A stretch of 64,000 bases of DNA from Paraburkholderia bannensis NBRC 103871 (GCF_000685015.1 NZ_BAYA01000005.1:434001-498000); one strand, 5' to 3'. Counted from the stretch's first letter, positions 8,989 through 18,695 are shown. Made by a program: numbers and translations. The notes: generated from the letters alone by a model not told the origin.

Positions 8989-9537
8989 ATGTTCGAATCC
9001 GTCACGCTCACCACCGCGCGGTTGCGCGTGCGCGAGCTTCGTCACAGCGACGCTGCAGCGCTCTTCTCGATCTGGTCAGACGCCGAAGCCATGCGCTACT
9101 TCTCGTTCTCGCCGATGCATCACGTCGACGAAGCGTCTGCGCGCATCGAACGCGTCCTGAAGCTGGCCGCAGGCACCGACCTCACCTGCGCGATCGAATT
9201 GCCCGAAACGGGCGACGTGATCGGCACCTGCGATCTCTTCCACGTCAACGAGCAATGCCGCCGCGCCGAAATCGGCTTTTGCCTGCAACGCCGGCTTTGG
9301 GGCAACGGCTATATGAGCGAGGCGGCGGGAGCCGTCGTCGATCACGCCTTCGATACGGTCAAGCTCAATCGCATCGAAGCCGACATCGATCCGCGCAACG
9401 TCGCTTCCGCGCGCGTGCTGGAGCGACTGGGTTTCCTGCGCGAAGGCTTGCTGCGCGAACGCTGGATCGTCGGCGACGAAGTCACCGATAGCGCGCTTTA
9501 CGGCCTGCTGCGCAGCGACCGCCGCGCACGCGTTTAA
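8989..9537 (+). CDS. GNAT-family N-acetyltransferase (RimJ/RimL type)
   Basis: A 182-residue cytosolic acetyltransferase. It has the RimJ/RimL layout: TARLRVRELRHSDA at the start, a central AEIGFCLQRRLWGNGYMSEA acetyl-CoA-binding region (about residues 93-112), and NVASARVLERLGFLREG near the C-terminus. Such enzymes acetylate the alpha-amino group of proteins, or small amines. The target here is not evident from sequence or context. Confidence 0.88.
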   Translation: MFESVTLTTARLRVRELRHSDAAALFSIWSDAEAMRYFSFSPMHHVDEASARIERVLKLAAGTDLTCAIELPETGDVIGTCDLFHVNEQCRRAEIGFCLQRRLWGNGYMSEAAGAVVDHAFDTVKLNRIEADIDPRNVASARVLERLGFLREGLLRERWIVGDEVTDSALYGLLRSDRRARV

Positions 9538-9565
9538 AGCACCTGTCGCCCGCCGTTAAGGCGCG

Positions 9566-9832
9566 TCAATCCCCGGCGTGCACCGTCAATGCCACCAGGC
9601 GCACGACGATCGGCCTCACGATCAGCACGCAGACGAACGCCGCCGGCATGGCCACGCGATAGGCATTCTTCACGTTTTCCATGTAATGCCCGTCGAGTCC
9701 GAATTCGGCGAAGGTGATGACGAGGCACATCAGGAACGCCATGATCGTCGCCATATAAAGCGCGAACACATACGGCGTGAGACGTCTCGGGAAACGGATT
9801 CGCAGCGCATTTTGTGACGTTCTGGTGGTCAT
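9566..9832 (-). CDS. DUF2798-like small membrane protein
   Basis: An 88-residue protein with two membrane helices (YVFALYMATIMAFLMCLVIT at about residues 20-39 and AMPAAFVCVLIVRPIVVRLV at about 62-81) joined by a polar loop with an aromatic/acidic stretch. This two-helix layout and the AFP/P-R pattern fit the DUF2798 family of unknown function. The start at 9832 is chosen because residues before it are not conserved-looking. It is convergent with the GNAT gene and divergent from a LysR gene. Confidence 0.65.
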   Translation of the reverse strand: MTTRTSQNALRIRFPRRLTPYVFALYMATIMAFLMCLVITFAEFGLDGHYMENVKNAYRVAMPAAFVCVLIVRPIVVRLVALTVHAGD

Positions 9833-9962
9833 CGACGCAAGCCTCGAACACGGGCGGAGTGGAAAGAGCGGCCAGCGTATCAAGCCGCCCCACGCGCCGG
9901 TAGGCGCCGTGCGCTTGATTCATTCTTAAGTAAAATCAACGAATCAAGGCAGCGAGGCGGCG

Positions 9963-10892
9963 ATGAACGTTCTAGGTCTGATCAACAGCTTTATCCGCGT
10001 AGTCGAGAGCGGCAGCATCGCGGCGGCTGCGCGCGCTCAAGGCATGAGTCCCGCCGCCGTCAGCCAGAATCTTTCGCGGCTCGAAGCGCATCTGGGCGTG
10101 CGACTGCTCTCGCGCACGACGCGCAGCATGGCGCTCACCGACAGCGGCACGCGCTACTACGAGAAAGTGCGCCACATTCCGCACGATCTCGAACTCGCGT
10201 CGCAAGCCGCGACGGGCCCGAACGAGCCGCAGGGCGCGCTGTGCATCGCGACCACGCGGGCGTTCGGGCGTCACGTGCTCGCGCCGCTGATGCCGGCGTT
10301 CAAGGCCGCGTATCCACGCATCGATATCGAACTCATCAGCACCGACCGACGTGTCGATCACCGGCTGGAAGGGGTCGATGTGAGCCTGCGTATCGCCGCG
10401 CAACTCGACGAGCGGCTGATCGCACGGCGCATCGCCTCGCGGCCCTTTCTGGTGTGCGCGTCGCCCGCTTATCTCGAACGCGCGGGCGTGCCCGATTCGC
10501 CGGAAGCGCTGAAAGATCATGCCTGTCTGGTGTTGCGCTACCCGACCGATGGGCGCTTTCTGCCGTGGGGTTTCGTGCGTGGCGGCGAGCGCTTCGACGC
10601 GCAGCTGAACGCTGCGTTCGTTTGCGACGATATCGACATGCTCGCGCAGATCGCCGTGAATGGCGGTGGGATTGCGCGGCTCGCGAGTTTCGTCGCGCAG
10701 CCGCTGATCGACAGCGGCCACCTGCTGCCGCTCTTCGAGGCCAAAGCGGGGCGCCGCAAGAAAGCGTACGCCGAGCCCGAGCCGATGGAGATTTACGCCT
10801 GCGTCGCCGAGCGTTCGGCGCTCAACGCGAAGGTGCGGACGTTGATCGAGTTCCTGGAAGCGGCGCTGGCCGACACGCAGCAGCCTGCCTGA
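9963..10892 (+). CDS. LysR-family transcriptional regulator
   Basis: A 309-residue regulator. The N-terminal winged helix (FIRVVESGSIAAAARAQGMS, then PAAVSQNLSRLEAHLGVRLL) and RTTRSMALTDSGTRYY are typical of the CrgA/DsdC-like branch. The substrate-binding domain begins near residue 90. It is divergent from the DUF2798 gene across ~130 bases. No target operon is obvious, because the genes to its right run towards it. Confidence 0.9.
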   Translation: MNVLGLINSFIRVVESGSIAAAARAQGMSPAAVSQNLSRLEAHLGVRLLSRTTRSMALTDSGTRYYEKVRHIPHDLELASQAATGPNEPQGALCIATTRAFGRHVLAPLMPAFKAAYPRIDIELISTDRRVDHRLEGVDVSLRIAAQLDERLIARRIASRPFLVCASPAYLERAGVPDSPEALKDHACLVLRYPTDGRFLPWGFVRGGERFDAQLNAAFVCDDIDMLAQIAVNGGGIARLASFVAQPLIDSGHLLPLFEAKAGRRKKAYAEPEPMEIYACVAERSALNAKVRTLIEFLEAALADTQQPA

Positions 10893-10941
10893 TCGCGTCG
10901 TGTCGCAACGTGTCGGGTCATACTGCGCCGCATCGTGCGCC

Positions 10942-11628
10942 TTAAGACGCGTCCGCGTCCTCATCGAGCCGCGCCAACGCCGCCATCGCCAGTTCCGCCG
11001 TGCGCCGGATATGCGCCGACGAAGCGGCCGCCGCCGCGTCGCCGTCATGGCGTTCGATGGCGTCGAGCAGCGCGTTCATCTCGCGGTTCGATTCGTTGCT
11101 GCGGCCGGGCGTGGCGATGGTCAGCGCGCGCAGCCGGTTGATGCGCGCATTGAGCGTCTTCACGACGCCCAGCGACACGCTCTTGCCCGCGCCTTCGAAC
11201 AGCGCGTCGTAGAAGCGTTCGGTGTAATCGAGCACGCGCGGCAGATCCTGCTCGACAAACGCCGCTTCGATCACCGCGCGCAATTCGCGCAGCTCCTTCA
11301 CGAGTTCGGGCGTCGATTGTTCGGCGCACGCGCGCGCCGCGTGGGCTTCGAGCAGGCCGCGCAGTTCGTAGATCTCGCCCACCTGTTGCGGGTCGAGACG
11401 TGCGACGACTGGCCCCTGGCGGCCGACGGTCTCGACGAGGCCTTCGGTTTCCAGGTGGCGCAGCACTTCGCGCACGACGGTGCGGCTCACGCCGAGTTCG
11501 TCGCACAGCGTGCGCTCGACAAGGCGCGCGCCGGGACGGAAGTAACCCTGCACGATCGCGCCGCGCAACTTGTCGAGCGTGAGTTCGCGCAGCGTCTTGG
11601 CATTACGGTCGATTTTGAGGTCGGACAT
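10942..11628 (-). CDS. FadR/FCD-subfamily GntR transcriptional regulator
   Basis: A 228-residue regulator closely related to the GntR protein at 2572-3276. The winged-helix segment RLVERTLCDELGVSRTVVRE differs in only two positions, and the FCD domain shares LNARINRLRALTIA. The ATG at 11628 is chosen because it begins with a normal N-terminus; the open frame extends upstream only through non-conserved sequence. A perfect ATGGCATGCCAT palindrome lies about 80 bases upstream, so autoregulation is likely. It follows amtB in the same direction, but 180 bases and the operator separate them, so it probably has its own promoter. Confidence 0.9.
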   Translation of the reverse strand: MSDLKIDRNAKTLRELTLDKLRGAIVQGYFRPGARLVERTLCDELGVSRTVVREVLRHLETEGLVETVGRQGPVVARLDPQQVGEIYELRGLLEAHAARACAEQSTPELVKELRELRAVIEAAFVEQDLPRVLDYTERFYDALFEGAGKSVSLGVVKTLNARINRLRALTIATPGRSNESNREMNALLDAIERHDGDAAAAASSAHIRRTAELAMAALARLDEDADAS

Positions 11629-11709
11629 GGACGGCGGACGGCTGGTAAGGGTTGGCAAAAACCATGGCAAAATCCATCGGCGGCGCACGCACGTAACGTG
11701 CGCCTGCCC

Positions 11710-11721
11710 ATGGCATGCCAT
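11710..11721. promoter_or_regulatory. Perfect GntR-type operator palindrome
   Basis: ATGGCATGCCAT is a perfect 12-bp palindrome between amtB and the GntR start at 11628. It matches the ATGGNATNCCAT consensus of the two sites at 8436 and 8478. Shared motif plus near-identical DNA-binding domains of the two GntR proteins point to autoregulation and possible cross-talk. Confidence 0.6.
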
Positions 11722-11809
11722 ATTATGCCTGCTCCCGCCGTGCCGCCCAACGGCGCGCGAGCGCCGCGTCCGCTGACGCATGCAGTGACGCGCGCGGTCT
11801 AGCCGGTAA

Positions 11810-13201
11810 TTACGCGTGGTAAGCGGTCTCGCCATGCGAGCTGACGTCGAGCCCTTCGCGCTCGCCCTCCTGGTCCACGCGCAGGCCGAACACCTTGTCG
11901 ACCAGCCAGAACGCCACGAACGACACCACCGCCGACCACACCAGCGAGGTGCCCACGCCCCAGCATTGCGCGATCATCTGGCTCGCCATGTCGTAGTCGC
12001 CCACCTTGTTGGCGACGTAGTCGTAGACGCCCGTGCCGCCCAGTCGCGGCGAGGCGAACACGCCCGTGAGCAACGCCCCCGCGATCCCGCCGATGCAGTG
12101 CACGCCGAACACGTCGAGCGAATCGTCCACGCCCAGCATGCGCTTGAGGCCGTTGACGCCCCAGTAGCACAGCGCGCCCGCAACGAGGCCCATGACGATC
12201 GCGCCCATCGGCCCGACAAAGCCGCACGCGGGCGTGATGACCACCAGGCCCGCGATCGCACCCGACACCGCGCCCAGCATCGACGGCTTGCCCTTGAACG
12301 CCCATTCCACGAACGTCCACGCAACCGTGGCCGCGCAGGTCGCCAGCAGCGTCGTGACGAAGGCCAGCGAGGCCGCGCCGTTCGCTTCCAGATTCGAGCC
12401 CACGTTGAAGCCGAACCAGCCCACCCACAGCAGCGAGCCGCCCACCATCGTCATCGTGAGGTTATGCGGCGCCATGTGCTCGCGGCCATAACCCACGCGC
12501 TTGCCGATCATGACGGCGCCCACGAGCGCGGCAATGCCGGCGTTGATATGCACCACGGTGCCGCCCGCAAAGTCGAGCGCGCCCTTCTGGAACAGGAAGC
12601 CTGCCGTGGCGTTGGCCTTGTCCGCGGCGGCGGCGCTCGTGTAGGCGTCCGGGCCGGGCCAGTACCAGACCATGTGAGCGATCGGCAGGTACGAGAACGT
12701 GAACCACAGCACCATGAACGCGAGCACGGCCGAAAACTTCGCGCGTTCCGCAATGCCGCCGATAATGAGCGCGGGCGTGATCGCCGCGAACGTCAGCTGG
12801 AACGACACGTAGATATATTCGGGAATCACCACGCCCTTGCTGAACGTCGAGGCCGTGGTATCGGGCGTCACGCCCGCGAGGAACAGCTTGGAAAAGCCGC
12901 CGAAGAACGCGTTGCCTTCGGTGAACGCGACGCTGTAGCCATACACGGCCCACAGCACGCCCAGCAGGCAGAAAATCACGAGCGTCTGCATCAGCACGGA
13001 CAACATGTTTTTCGCGCGCACCATGCCGCCGTAAAAGAGGCCAAGACCGGGGGCGGCCATCATCACGACCAGCAGCGTTGCGACGATCATCCAGGCGGTG
13101 TCGCCCTTGTTCGGCACCGGCGCGGCAGCGCCCTGCGCCCACGCGGGCAGCGCGAGCGCCAGCGCACCGACCAGTGCGAGTAGTTTGCTCAAGCTCTTCA
13201 T
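11810..13201 (-). CDS. amtB: Ammonium transporter
   Basis: A 463-residue inner-membrane Amt channel. It has a signal-like N-terminus, about eleven membrane helices, GDTAWMIVATLLVVMM near residue 33, and the two pore histidines in GTVVHINAG and FGVHCIGG. It moves ammonium/ammonia into the cell. No glnK gene is beside it, unlike the usual glnK-amtB pair. It lies 190 bases downstream of the glutamate-synthase-like genes in the same direction, which ties ammonium uptake to the glnT cluster. Confidence 0.95.
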   Translation of the reverse strand: MKSLSKLLALVGALALALPAWAQGAAAPVPNKGDTAWMIVATLLVVMMAAPGLGLFYGGMVRAKNMLSVLMQTLVIFCLLGVLWAVYGYSVAFTEGNAFFGGFSKLFLAGVTPDTTASTFSKGVVIPEYIYVSFQLTFAAITPALIIGGIAERAKFSAVLAFMVLWFTFSYLPIAHMVWYWPGPDAYTSAAAADKANATAGFLFQKGALDFAGGTVVHINAGIAALVGAVMIGKRVGYGREHMAPHNLTMTMVGGSLLWVGWFGFNVGSNLEANGAASLAFVTTLLATCAATVAWTFVEWAFKGKPSMLGAVSGAIAGLVVITPACGFVGPMGAIVMGLVAGALCYWGVNGLKRMLGVDDSLDVFGVHCIGGIAGALLTGVFASPRLGGTGVYDYVANKVGDYDMASQMIAQCWGVGTSLVWSAVVSFVAFWLVDKVFGLRVDQEGEREGLDVSSHGETAYHA

Positions 13202-13393
13202 TGCACGATCCTGTAGATAGGCGTGCGGCAGCGCCGCGACGGCCTGGTGTGGTGGACTTCTCAGGAAGGATGTCGCGCGCCTCGCTGCGATGGCGATGCG
13301 CGCGGCGGCCTTGAAAGCGGCCGCATCCTTTCTATCACGCCGATTTACTACGGACTGCTTTTCAAAATAAATCGCTGCGTTTGAGCGCGCGGC

Positions 13394-14755
13394 CTATCGA
13401 TTGAGGCCCGGAATCCACGACGTGCCCGCCAGCGGCACGCGCGCCATCGCCGCCGCTTCCACCGTGAGCGCCACGAGGTCTTCGGGCTCCAGGTGGTGCA
13501 CGTTCTGCTTGCCACAGGCGCGCGCGATGGTGGTGAGCTCCATCGTCAGCGTCTTGAGGTAGTTGCGCACGCGGCGCGCGCCCTCCTCCGGCTCCAGACG
13601 CTTTTCGAGCACGGCGTCCTGGGTCGTTACGCCCACCGGGCACTTGCCCGTGTGGCAGTGGTGGCAGAAGCCGGGCGCGGTGTTGAGCGCCGCGTAGTCC
13701 GCCACGGCCGAATGCAGCGCGCCGTTCTGGAAGTAGCTCTCGCTATTGCAGCCCAGCGCCATCAGCACGCCCTGGCCGATCGCCACCGCGTCGGCGCCCA
13801 GCGCCAGCGCCTTCGCCACGTCCGCGCCGGTACGGATGCCGCCCGACACGATCAGCTGCACCTTGCCCTTCATGTTGAGGTCTTCGAGCGCATCGACGGC
13901 CTGGCGCACCGCCGCCAGCGTGGGAATGCCCACGTTGTCGATGAAGCAGCTCTGCGTGGCCGCCGTGCCGCCCTGCATGCCGTCGATCACCACGACGTCC
14001 GCGCCCGCGTGCACCGCCAGCTTCACGTCGTTGAAGGTGCGCGTGGCGGCAACCTTCACGTAGATCGGCTTTTCCCAGTCGGTGATCTCGCGCAGTTCCT
14101 GAATCTTGATCGCCAGATCGTCGGGGCCCGTCCAGTCGGGGTGACGGCTCGCCGAGCGCTGATCGACGCCCGCCGGCAGCGTACGCATCGACGCCACGCG
14201 CGGATTCACCTTCTGCCCAAGCAGCATGCCGCCGCCGCCCGGCTTCGCGCCCTGGCCGATCACGACTTCGATGGCGTCGGCGCGGCGCACGTCGTCCGGA
14301 TTGAAGCCATAGCGCGACGGCAGGCACTGATAGACCAGCGTCTTCGACGACTGGCGCTCTTCCTGCGTCATGCCGCCGTCGCCCGTGGTGGTGGACGTGC
14401 CCGCCGCCGTGGCGGCGCGGCCAAGCGCTTCCTTCACGTTCGCCGACAGCGCGCCGAAGCTCATGCCCGCGATCGTCACGGGCGTGTCGAGCACAATCGG
14501 CTTCTTCGCGAAGCGCGTGCCTAGCACGGTCTGCGAGCTGCATTTCTCGCGATAGCCTTCGAGCGGATAACGCGACAGCGACGCGCCAAGAAACAGCAGG
14601 TCGTCGAAATGCGGCACCGTCTTCTTCGAGCCTAGCCCGCGAATTTCATACAGGCCGCGCTGCGCGGCGGTATGGATGTAATCGATGGTCTTGCGGTCGA
14701 AGGTGCTGGACTCTTCCTGTTGCAGACGCGCGAAATGAACCGGTTTGGTTTCCAT
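13394..14755 (-). CDS. glxD: FMN-binding glutamate synthase family protein (GlxD/MgsC-like)
   Basis: A 453-residue protein equal to the FMN/Fe-S synthase domain of glutamate synthase. The barrel motif is VVVIDGMQGGTAATQ, with GGIRTGADVAKALALGADAV for the phosphate of FMN. CHHCHTGKCPVG near residue 390 supplies the cysteines for an Fe-S cluster. It would use ammonia released by the amidotransferase subunit to make glutamate or N-methylglutamate. It is last of four coupled genes (glnT, glxB, glxC, glxD). The same split set is called glx in rhizobia and mgs in methylamine-using bacteria; sequence alone does not decide between them. Confidence 0.88.
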   Translation of the reverse strand: METKPVHFARLQQEESSTFDRKTIDYIHTAAQRGLYEIRGLGSKKTVPHFDDLLFLGASLSRYPLEGYREKCSSQTVLGTRFAKKPIVLDTPVTIAGMSFGALSANVKEALGRAATAAGTSTTTGDGGMTQEERQSSKTLVYQCLPSRYGFNPDDVRRADAIEVVIGQGAKPGGGGMLLGQKVNPRVASMRTLPAGVDQRSASRHPDWTGPDDLAIKIQELREITDWEKPIYVKVAATRTFNDVKLAVHAGADVVVIDGMQGGTAATQSCFIDNVGIPTLAAVRQAVDALEDLNMKGKVQLIVSGGIRTGADVAKALALGADAVAIGQGVLMALGCNSESYFQNGALHSAVADYAALNTAPGFCHHCHTGKCPVGVTTQDAVLEKRLEPEEGARRVRNYLKTLTMELTTIARACGKQNVHHLEPEDLVALTVEAAAMARVPLAGTSWIPGLNR

Positions 14756-14809
14756 GGGGACCTTCTCGATCTATGAGGTTCAACTAGGTTCTACTAGTTT
14801 CTGCAGGCT

Positions 14810-15499
14810 TCAATATTCCTGGTCCGCGTCGGCGTTCCAGTGGTAGAGCGTGCGGGCCGAGGCGATGCGGCGAAACTGCGCCGGGTCGTGGTCGAGGCCC
14901 GCCGCGTCGAGCAGTTCGCGCACAGCGGCAATGTCCGCATCGGTCATCGGCTCGAATTGCGCGTCGGCGCCCAGCGACTTCACCTGGCCTTTCACGTAAA
15001 GCACGGCTTCGTAGAGCGAATCGCCGAGCGCATCGCCCGCATCGCCGCAGATCACCATGCGCCCGGCCTGCGCCATGAACGCCGAGAAGCTGCCGACCGA
15101 GCCGCCCACCACGATGTTGCCGCCCTTGAGCGAGATGCCGCAGCGCAGGCCCGCATCGCCGTCGATCACGAGCAGGCCGCCGTGCGCCGATGCGCCCGCG
15201 CCATTCGACGCAAAGCCGCGCACGTGCACCTTGCCGCTCATCATGTTCTCGCCGACGCCGGTGCCGGCGCTGCCTTCGATCACGATGGTCGCGTGCTTGT
15301 TCATGCCGCCCGCGTAATAGCCCGCGTGGCCTTCGACGCGCACGTGCACGTCCGCATCCACGCCTACCGCGATGTTGTGTGCGCCGTTAGGCGAGCTCAC
15401 GCTGATCTGCTGGCCTTTCAGCGCGGCCGCGTCGCCGTGCAGGTACTGGTTCAGTTCCCGCACGCCCTGTTTTTCCAGGTCGAAAATCACGCCTTCCAT
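14810..15499 (-). CDS. glxC: GXGXG-motif protein, glutamate synthase C-terminal-like subunit
   Basis: A 229-residue protein formed mostly of the GXGXG beta-helix found at the C-terminus of large glutamate synthases. Repeated glycine-rich turns are visible (GHAGYYAGGMNKHATIVIEG, GGLLVIDGDAGLRCG, GGNIVVGGSVGSF). It is a structural subunit that joins the amidotransferase and FMN subunits. Its ATG lies inside the end of the amidotransferase gene (13-base overlap), which indicates translational coupling. Confidence 0.87.
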   Translation of the reverse strand: MEGVIFDLEKQGVRELNQYLHGDAAALKGQQISVSSPNGAHNIAVGVDADVHVRVEGHAGYYAGGMNKHATIVIEGSAGTGVGENMMSGKVHVRGFASNGAGASAHGGLLVIDGDAGLRCGISLKGGNIVVGGSVGSFSAFMAQAGRMVICGDAGDALGDSLYEAVLYVKGQVKSLGADAQFEPMTDADIAAVRELLDAAGLDHDPAQFRRIASARTLYHWNADADQEY

Positions 15500-16395
15500 A
15501 CGTACATCTCCTCGGGTGCGGGTTCGAATACCTTTGCGTTGCGAATGTCGGGCAGATGCGCGAGCGAGCGGAACTCGGACGCGATCGCCACGTAGTCGTC
15601 GTTTTCGGCCACGACTGCGGGCTTGCAGGCGAACGGATCGCGAATCAGCGCGAGTTCGTTCGACGTCCCCATCAGGAACGTGTAGAAACCGTCCAGTTCC
15701 TCGAAGCCCTTTTGCAGCGCATCGGGCAGCGCGTCGCCTTCGCGCAGGCGCCATTCCAGGAAGCGGCACGCGGCTTCCGTGTCGTTGTCCGTGTCGAAGC
15801 GGATCCCGAGCGGCTCCAGCTTGCGGCGCACGCCATACGGGTTCGACAGCGAGCCGTTATGCACGAGACAGAAGTCCTCGCCTGCCGTGAACGGATGCGC
15901 GCGGTCGGGCGTCACGGCCGATTCCGTCGCCATGCGCGTGTGGCCGACCAGGTGCGAGCCCTTGAGCTTCGAGAAGTCGTAACGCTGCGCGACTTCGGCG
16001 GGCGAGCCGATGTCCTTGTAGAGATCGATGGAGCGGCCCGTCGAAAGCAGGTAGAGCAACGGATACGTTTCCTTGATCCACGCCTTCACTTTTTCCGCGC
16101 TGCCTTGCAGCGTGAGCACGGCGTGATTCGATTTCGCGTCGATGCGCGCCGTCACGTCCATCGCGCTATTGAGCTTGTCGAGCAGCGACTGCCAGGGGAA
16201 CTGCGCACCCTCGTCGGTGAAACCCGAGTACAGGCTCAGTTTTCGCTGGCTCGCATCGAGTTCCTTGCCGAACACGGCGAGACCCGCCGAATCGGGGCCG
16301 CGCTCGGTCATGCCAATCAACATCGGCACCATCAGTTCGCCGAGCCGCTCGCGTAGCGCTGGCGTCTTCACCAGCAAGCCTACGATTCCGCACAT
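15487..16395 (-). CDS. glxB: Class II glutamine amidotransferase (GlxB/MgsA-like)
   Basis: A 302-residue Ntn-type amidotransferase. It begins MCGIVG, where Cys2 is the nucleophile after methionine removal. GHTRMATES and HNGSLSNPYGVR carry the conserved Arg and Asn-Gly of the family. It hydrolyses glutamine to supply ammonia to the FMN subunit. It follows the glutamine synthetase gene by 11 bases and overlaps glxC. Its free-standing form, rather than fusion to the synthase, is typical of the glx/mgs systems. Confidence 0.9.
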   Translation of the reverse strand: MCGIVGLLVKTPALRERLGELMVPMLIGMTERGPDSAGLAVFGKELDASQRKLSLYSGFTDEGAQFPWQSLLDKLNSAMDVTARIDAKSNHAVLTLQGSAEKVKAWIKETYPLLYLLSTGRSIDLYKDIGSPAEVAQRYDFSKLKGSHLVGHTRMATESAVTPDRAHPFTAGEDFCLVHNGSLSNPYGVRRKLEPLGIRFDTDNDTEAACRFLEWRLREGDALPDALQKGFEELDGFYTFLMGTSNELALIRDPFACKPAVVAENDDYVAIASEFRSLAHLPDIRNAKVFEPAPEEMYVWKA

Positions 16396-16406
16396 AAGTG
16401 TTCTCC

Positions 16407-17795
16407 TTAGAAAAATTCGAGGTAGCTCTTGAGTTCCCAGTCGGAAACGTGGCGCATGTATTCCAGCCACTCCATGCGCTTGAGCTTGATGAATTCCTGC
16501 GCGACCGGGCCGAGCGCCTCGCAGATCAGCGTGTCGGCTTCGAGCGCGTCGAGCGCCTGTTCGAGGTTCTGCGGCAGCACGGCGATGCCGTGCTCCTTGA
16601 GCTTGTCGCTCGACCACTCGTAGAGGTTCTCGTTGGAGGGCGCGCCCGGATCGAGTTCGTTGTCGATGCCGTCGAGACCCGCTGCCAGCACGGCCGCCGT
16701 CGCCAGATAGGGATTGCACGCGCCGTCGGGCAGGCGCAACTCGATGCGCTCGCCGGGCATGCGCACCATGGTCGAGCGGTTGTTGTCGCCATAGCTCACG
16801 TAGGCCGGCGCCCAGGTTGCGCCGGTGAGCGAGCGGCCCACGACCAGGCGCTTGTACGAGTTGACCGTCGGGTTGCACAGCGCCGTGAGCGCCGGGGCAT
16901 GCTTGAGCAGGCCTGCCGTGAACTGATAGCCGAGCTTCGACAGCCCCATGCCGAGCGCGTCGCCCGGATCGGCGAACAGATTGCGCTTGCCGTCGCCGAT
17001 CGACATGTGCATATGCATGCCGTTGCCCGGACGGTTCGCGAACGGCTTGGGCATGAACGAGCAGATCATGCCCAGGTCGTTGGCGATCTCCGAAGCCGCC
17101 ATCTTGAAGAACACGTAGTGATCGCACGAGGTCAGGCAATCGGTGTACGTGTAGTTGATCTCGAACTGGCCGTTGGCGTCTTCGTGATCGATCTGATAGA
17201 CGTCGATGCCGACCGCGCGCATTGATTCAGTCAGGCGCTCAAGGAACACGCGCGTGCGCGAGAGGCCCTTGTAGTCGTAGCAGGGCTTGGCGAGCGTATC
17301 GCTCGGGTCGCACGGCTCAAGCGTCCCGGATGCCGAGCGGCGCAGCAGCGAGAACTCCGGTTCGAGGCCCGTAAACAATGTCCAGCCGCGCGCGTCGAGC
17401 CGGGCGGTCTGGCGCTTGAGCGTGACGCGCGAATCGTAGGCCCAGGCTTCGCCATCGACATGACCGTCGCAGACGATGCGCGCGACGCCCGGCTGCCAGG
17501 GCACCGGCGTGAGCGTCGAGAGATCGCCGACGGCCATATAGTCGGGGCCGTTCGGCTCGATGCCGACGCCCCAGATCGCGAAGCCCGCGAAACCGGCGCC
17601 GGCCTTGAGCACGCTCTTGAGGTGCGCGAGCGGCACCGACTTGGCTTTGGCGACGCCGTGAATATCGACGAATTGCGCCAGTACATATTTCACGCCCTGC
17701 TGGCCCAGCCAGCTTTGCGCGTCCTCGGCCGAGTCAAAGCGCGGCACGCCGGCTGGCTCGTTGAGCGGCAGCTTGCCCGCATCGTTCAGATTCAT
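16407..17795 (-). CDS. glnT: Type III glutamine synthetase / gamma-glutamylamide synthetase (GlnT/GmaS-like)
   Basis: A 462-residue ligase that forms an amide on the gamma-carboxyl of glutamate with ATP. Motifs are the metal-binding [23 protein letters not shown], the ATP-site [12 protein letters not shown] and [10 protein letters not shown], and the glutamate-site [16 protein letters not shown]. The ATG at 17795 has AAGGAG in front. It is first in the four-gene set that ends with glxD, divergent from an XRE-cupin regulator. The amine may be ammonia or a methylamine; the latter would make it a gamma-glutamylmethylamide synthetase. Confidence 0.88.
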   Translation of the reverse strand: MNLNDAGKLPLNEPAGVPRFDSAEDAQSWLGQQGVKYVLAQFVDIHGVAKAKSVPLAHLKSVLKAGAGFAGFAIWGVGIEPNGPDYMAVGDLSTLTPVPWQPGVARIVCDGHVDGEAWAYDSRVTLKRQTARLDARGWTLFTGLEPEFSLLRRSASGTLEPCDPSDTLAKPCYDYKGLSRTRVFLERLTESMRAVGIDVYQIDHEDANGQFEINYTYTDCLTSCDHYVFFKMAASEIANDLGMICSFMPKPFANRPGNGMHMHMSIGDGKRNLFADPGDALGMGLSKLGYQFTAGLLKHAPALTALCNPTVNSYKRLVVGRSLTGATWAPAYVSYGDNNRSTMVRMPGERIELRLPDGACNPYLATAAVLAAGLDGIDNELDPGAPSNENLYEWSSDKLKEHGIAVLPQNLEQALDALEADTLICEALGPVAQEFIKLKRMEWLEYMRHVSDWELKSYLEFF

Positions 17796-18092
17796 CGCTA
17801 CTCCTTGCAACTACTGCATTGGCGGTTGAAAGAGACCGTGCGCCTTGCACACGGCAATTACTTGCTGAAGGCCTGACCGCCATTGCGGGGACGCCGGCCT
17901 CGATGCTCAGTGACGCTGCACTTGCGCCGCGTCTGCGTTGTGCGTGCGCTGCGCAACTTATGGAACTACCTTTACTGTCATGCAACAATGCTTCCTGCGG
18001 TTAAACCTCCGGCGCGCAGATGGGCGAACCCATGACGGGCCGGGCCGCTATTCCTGCCACTTGTTACTTGCCACCTTGCGCCGAGACCGACC

Positions 18093-18695
18093 ATGCAAAC
18101 CGGGGACGACAGCAAAACACCACTCGAACGCTACCTGGGCGCGACCTTGCGCGAACTGCGTCTGCGCCACGGCCTGACTATCGCCCAGGTTGCCGACCAG
18201 GCCGGCATCAGCCGCGGCATGCTCTCGAAGATCGAGAACGCGCAGACTTCGACCGGACTGGACGTCCTGAACCGCATTGCGCAGACGCTGGGCGTATCGC
18301 TGTCCACGCTGTTTCGCGGCTTCGACGTGCCGCAGGGCGGCGCACAGCTCGTCAAGAAGGGCGCGGGCATGGAAGTGGTGCGCAAAGGCACCAAACGCGG
18401 CCACACCTACCATCTGCTTGCTTACGACCAGGGCCCGCGCAAAGCCTTCGAGCCCTTCCTCATCACCATGGACGACGAGGCGGAGCGTTTCCCGACCTTC
18501 GAACATCCCGGCACCGAGTTCATCCACATGCTCAAGGGCGTGCTGGAGTACCGCCACGGCCAGCACACCTACGTCCTGCATCCCGGCGACACGCTCACCT
18601 TCCAGGCCGATGTTCCTCACGGCCCCGAGCGGCTCATCAAGACGCCCATTCAATTCCTGTCGATCTTCATTTATCCGCCGGGCAGCGCGGAGTGA
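18093..18695 (+). CDS. XRE-family regulator with C-terminal cupin domain
   Basis: A 200-residue regulator. Residues ~15-75 are a Cro/cI helix-turn-helix (LRLRHGLTIAQVADQAGISR then GMLSKIENAQTSTGLDVLNR). The cupin domain follows, with the metal-type HPGTEFIHMLKG and HPGDTLTFQADVPHGPE. This class commonly senses amino acids, polyamines or their derivatives. The 297-base gap to glnT is a divergent promoter region, so it is the probable regulator of the glnT cluster (inference). Confidence 0.9.
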   Translation: MQTGDDSKTPLERYLGATLRELRLRHGLTIAQVADQAGISRGMLSKIENAQTSTGLDVLNRIAQTLGVSLSTLFRGFDVPQGGAQLVKKGAGMEVVRKGTKRGHTYHLLAYDQGPRKAFEPFLITMDDEAERFPTFEHPGTEFIHMLKGVLEYRHGQHTYVLHPGDTLTFQADVPHGPERLIKTPIQFLSIFIYPPGSAE

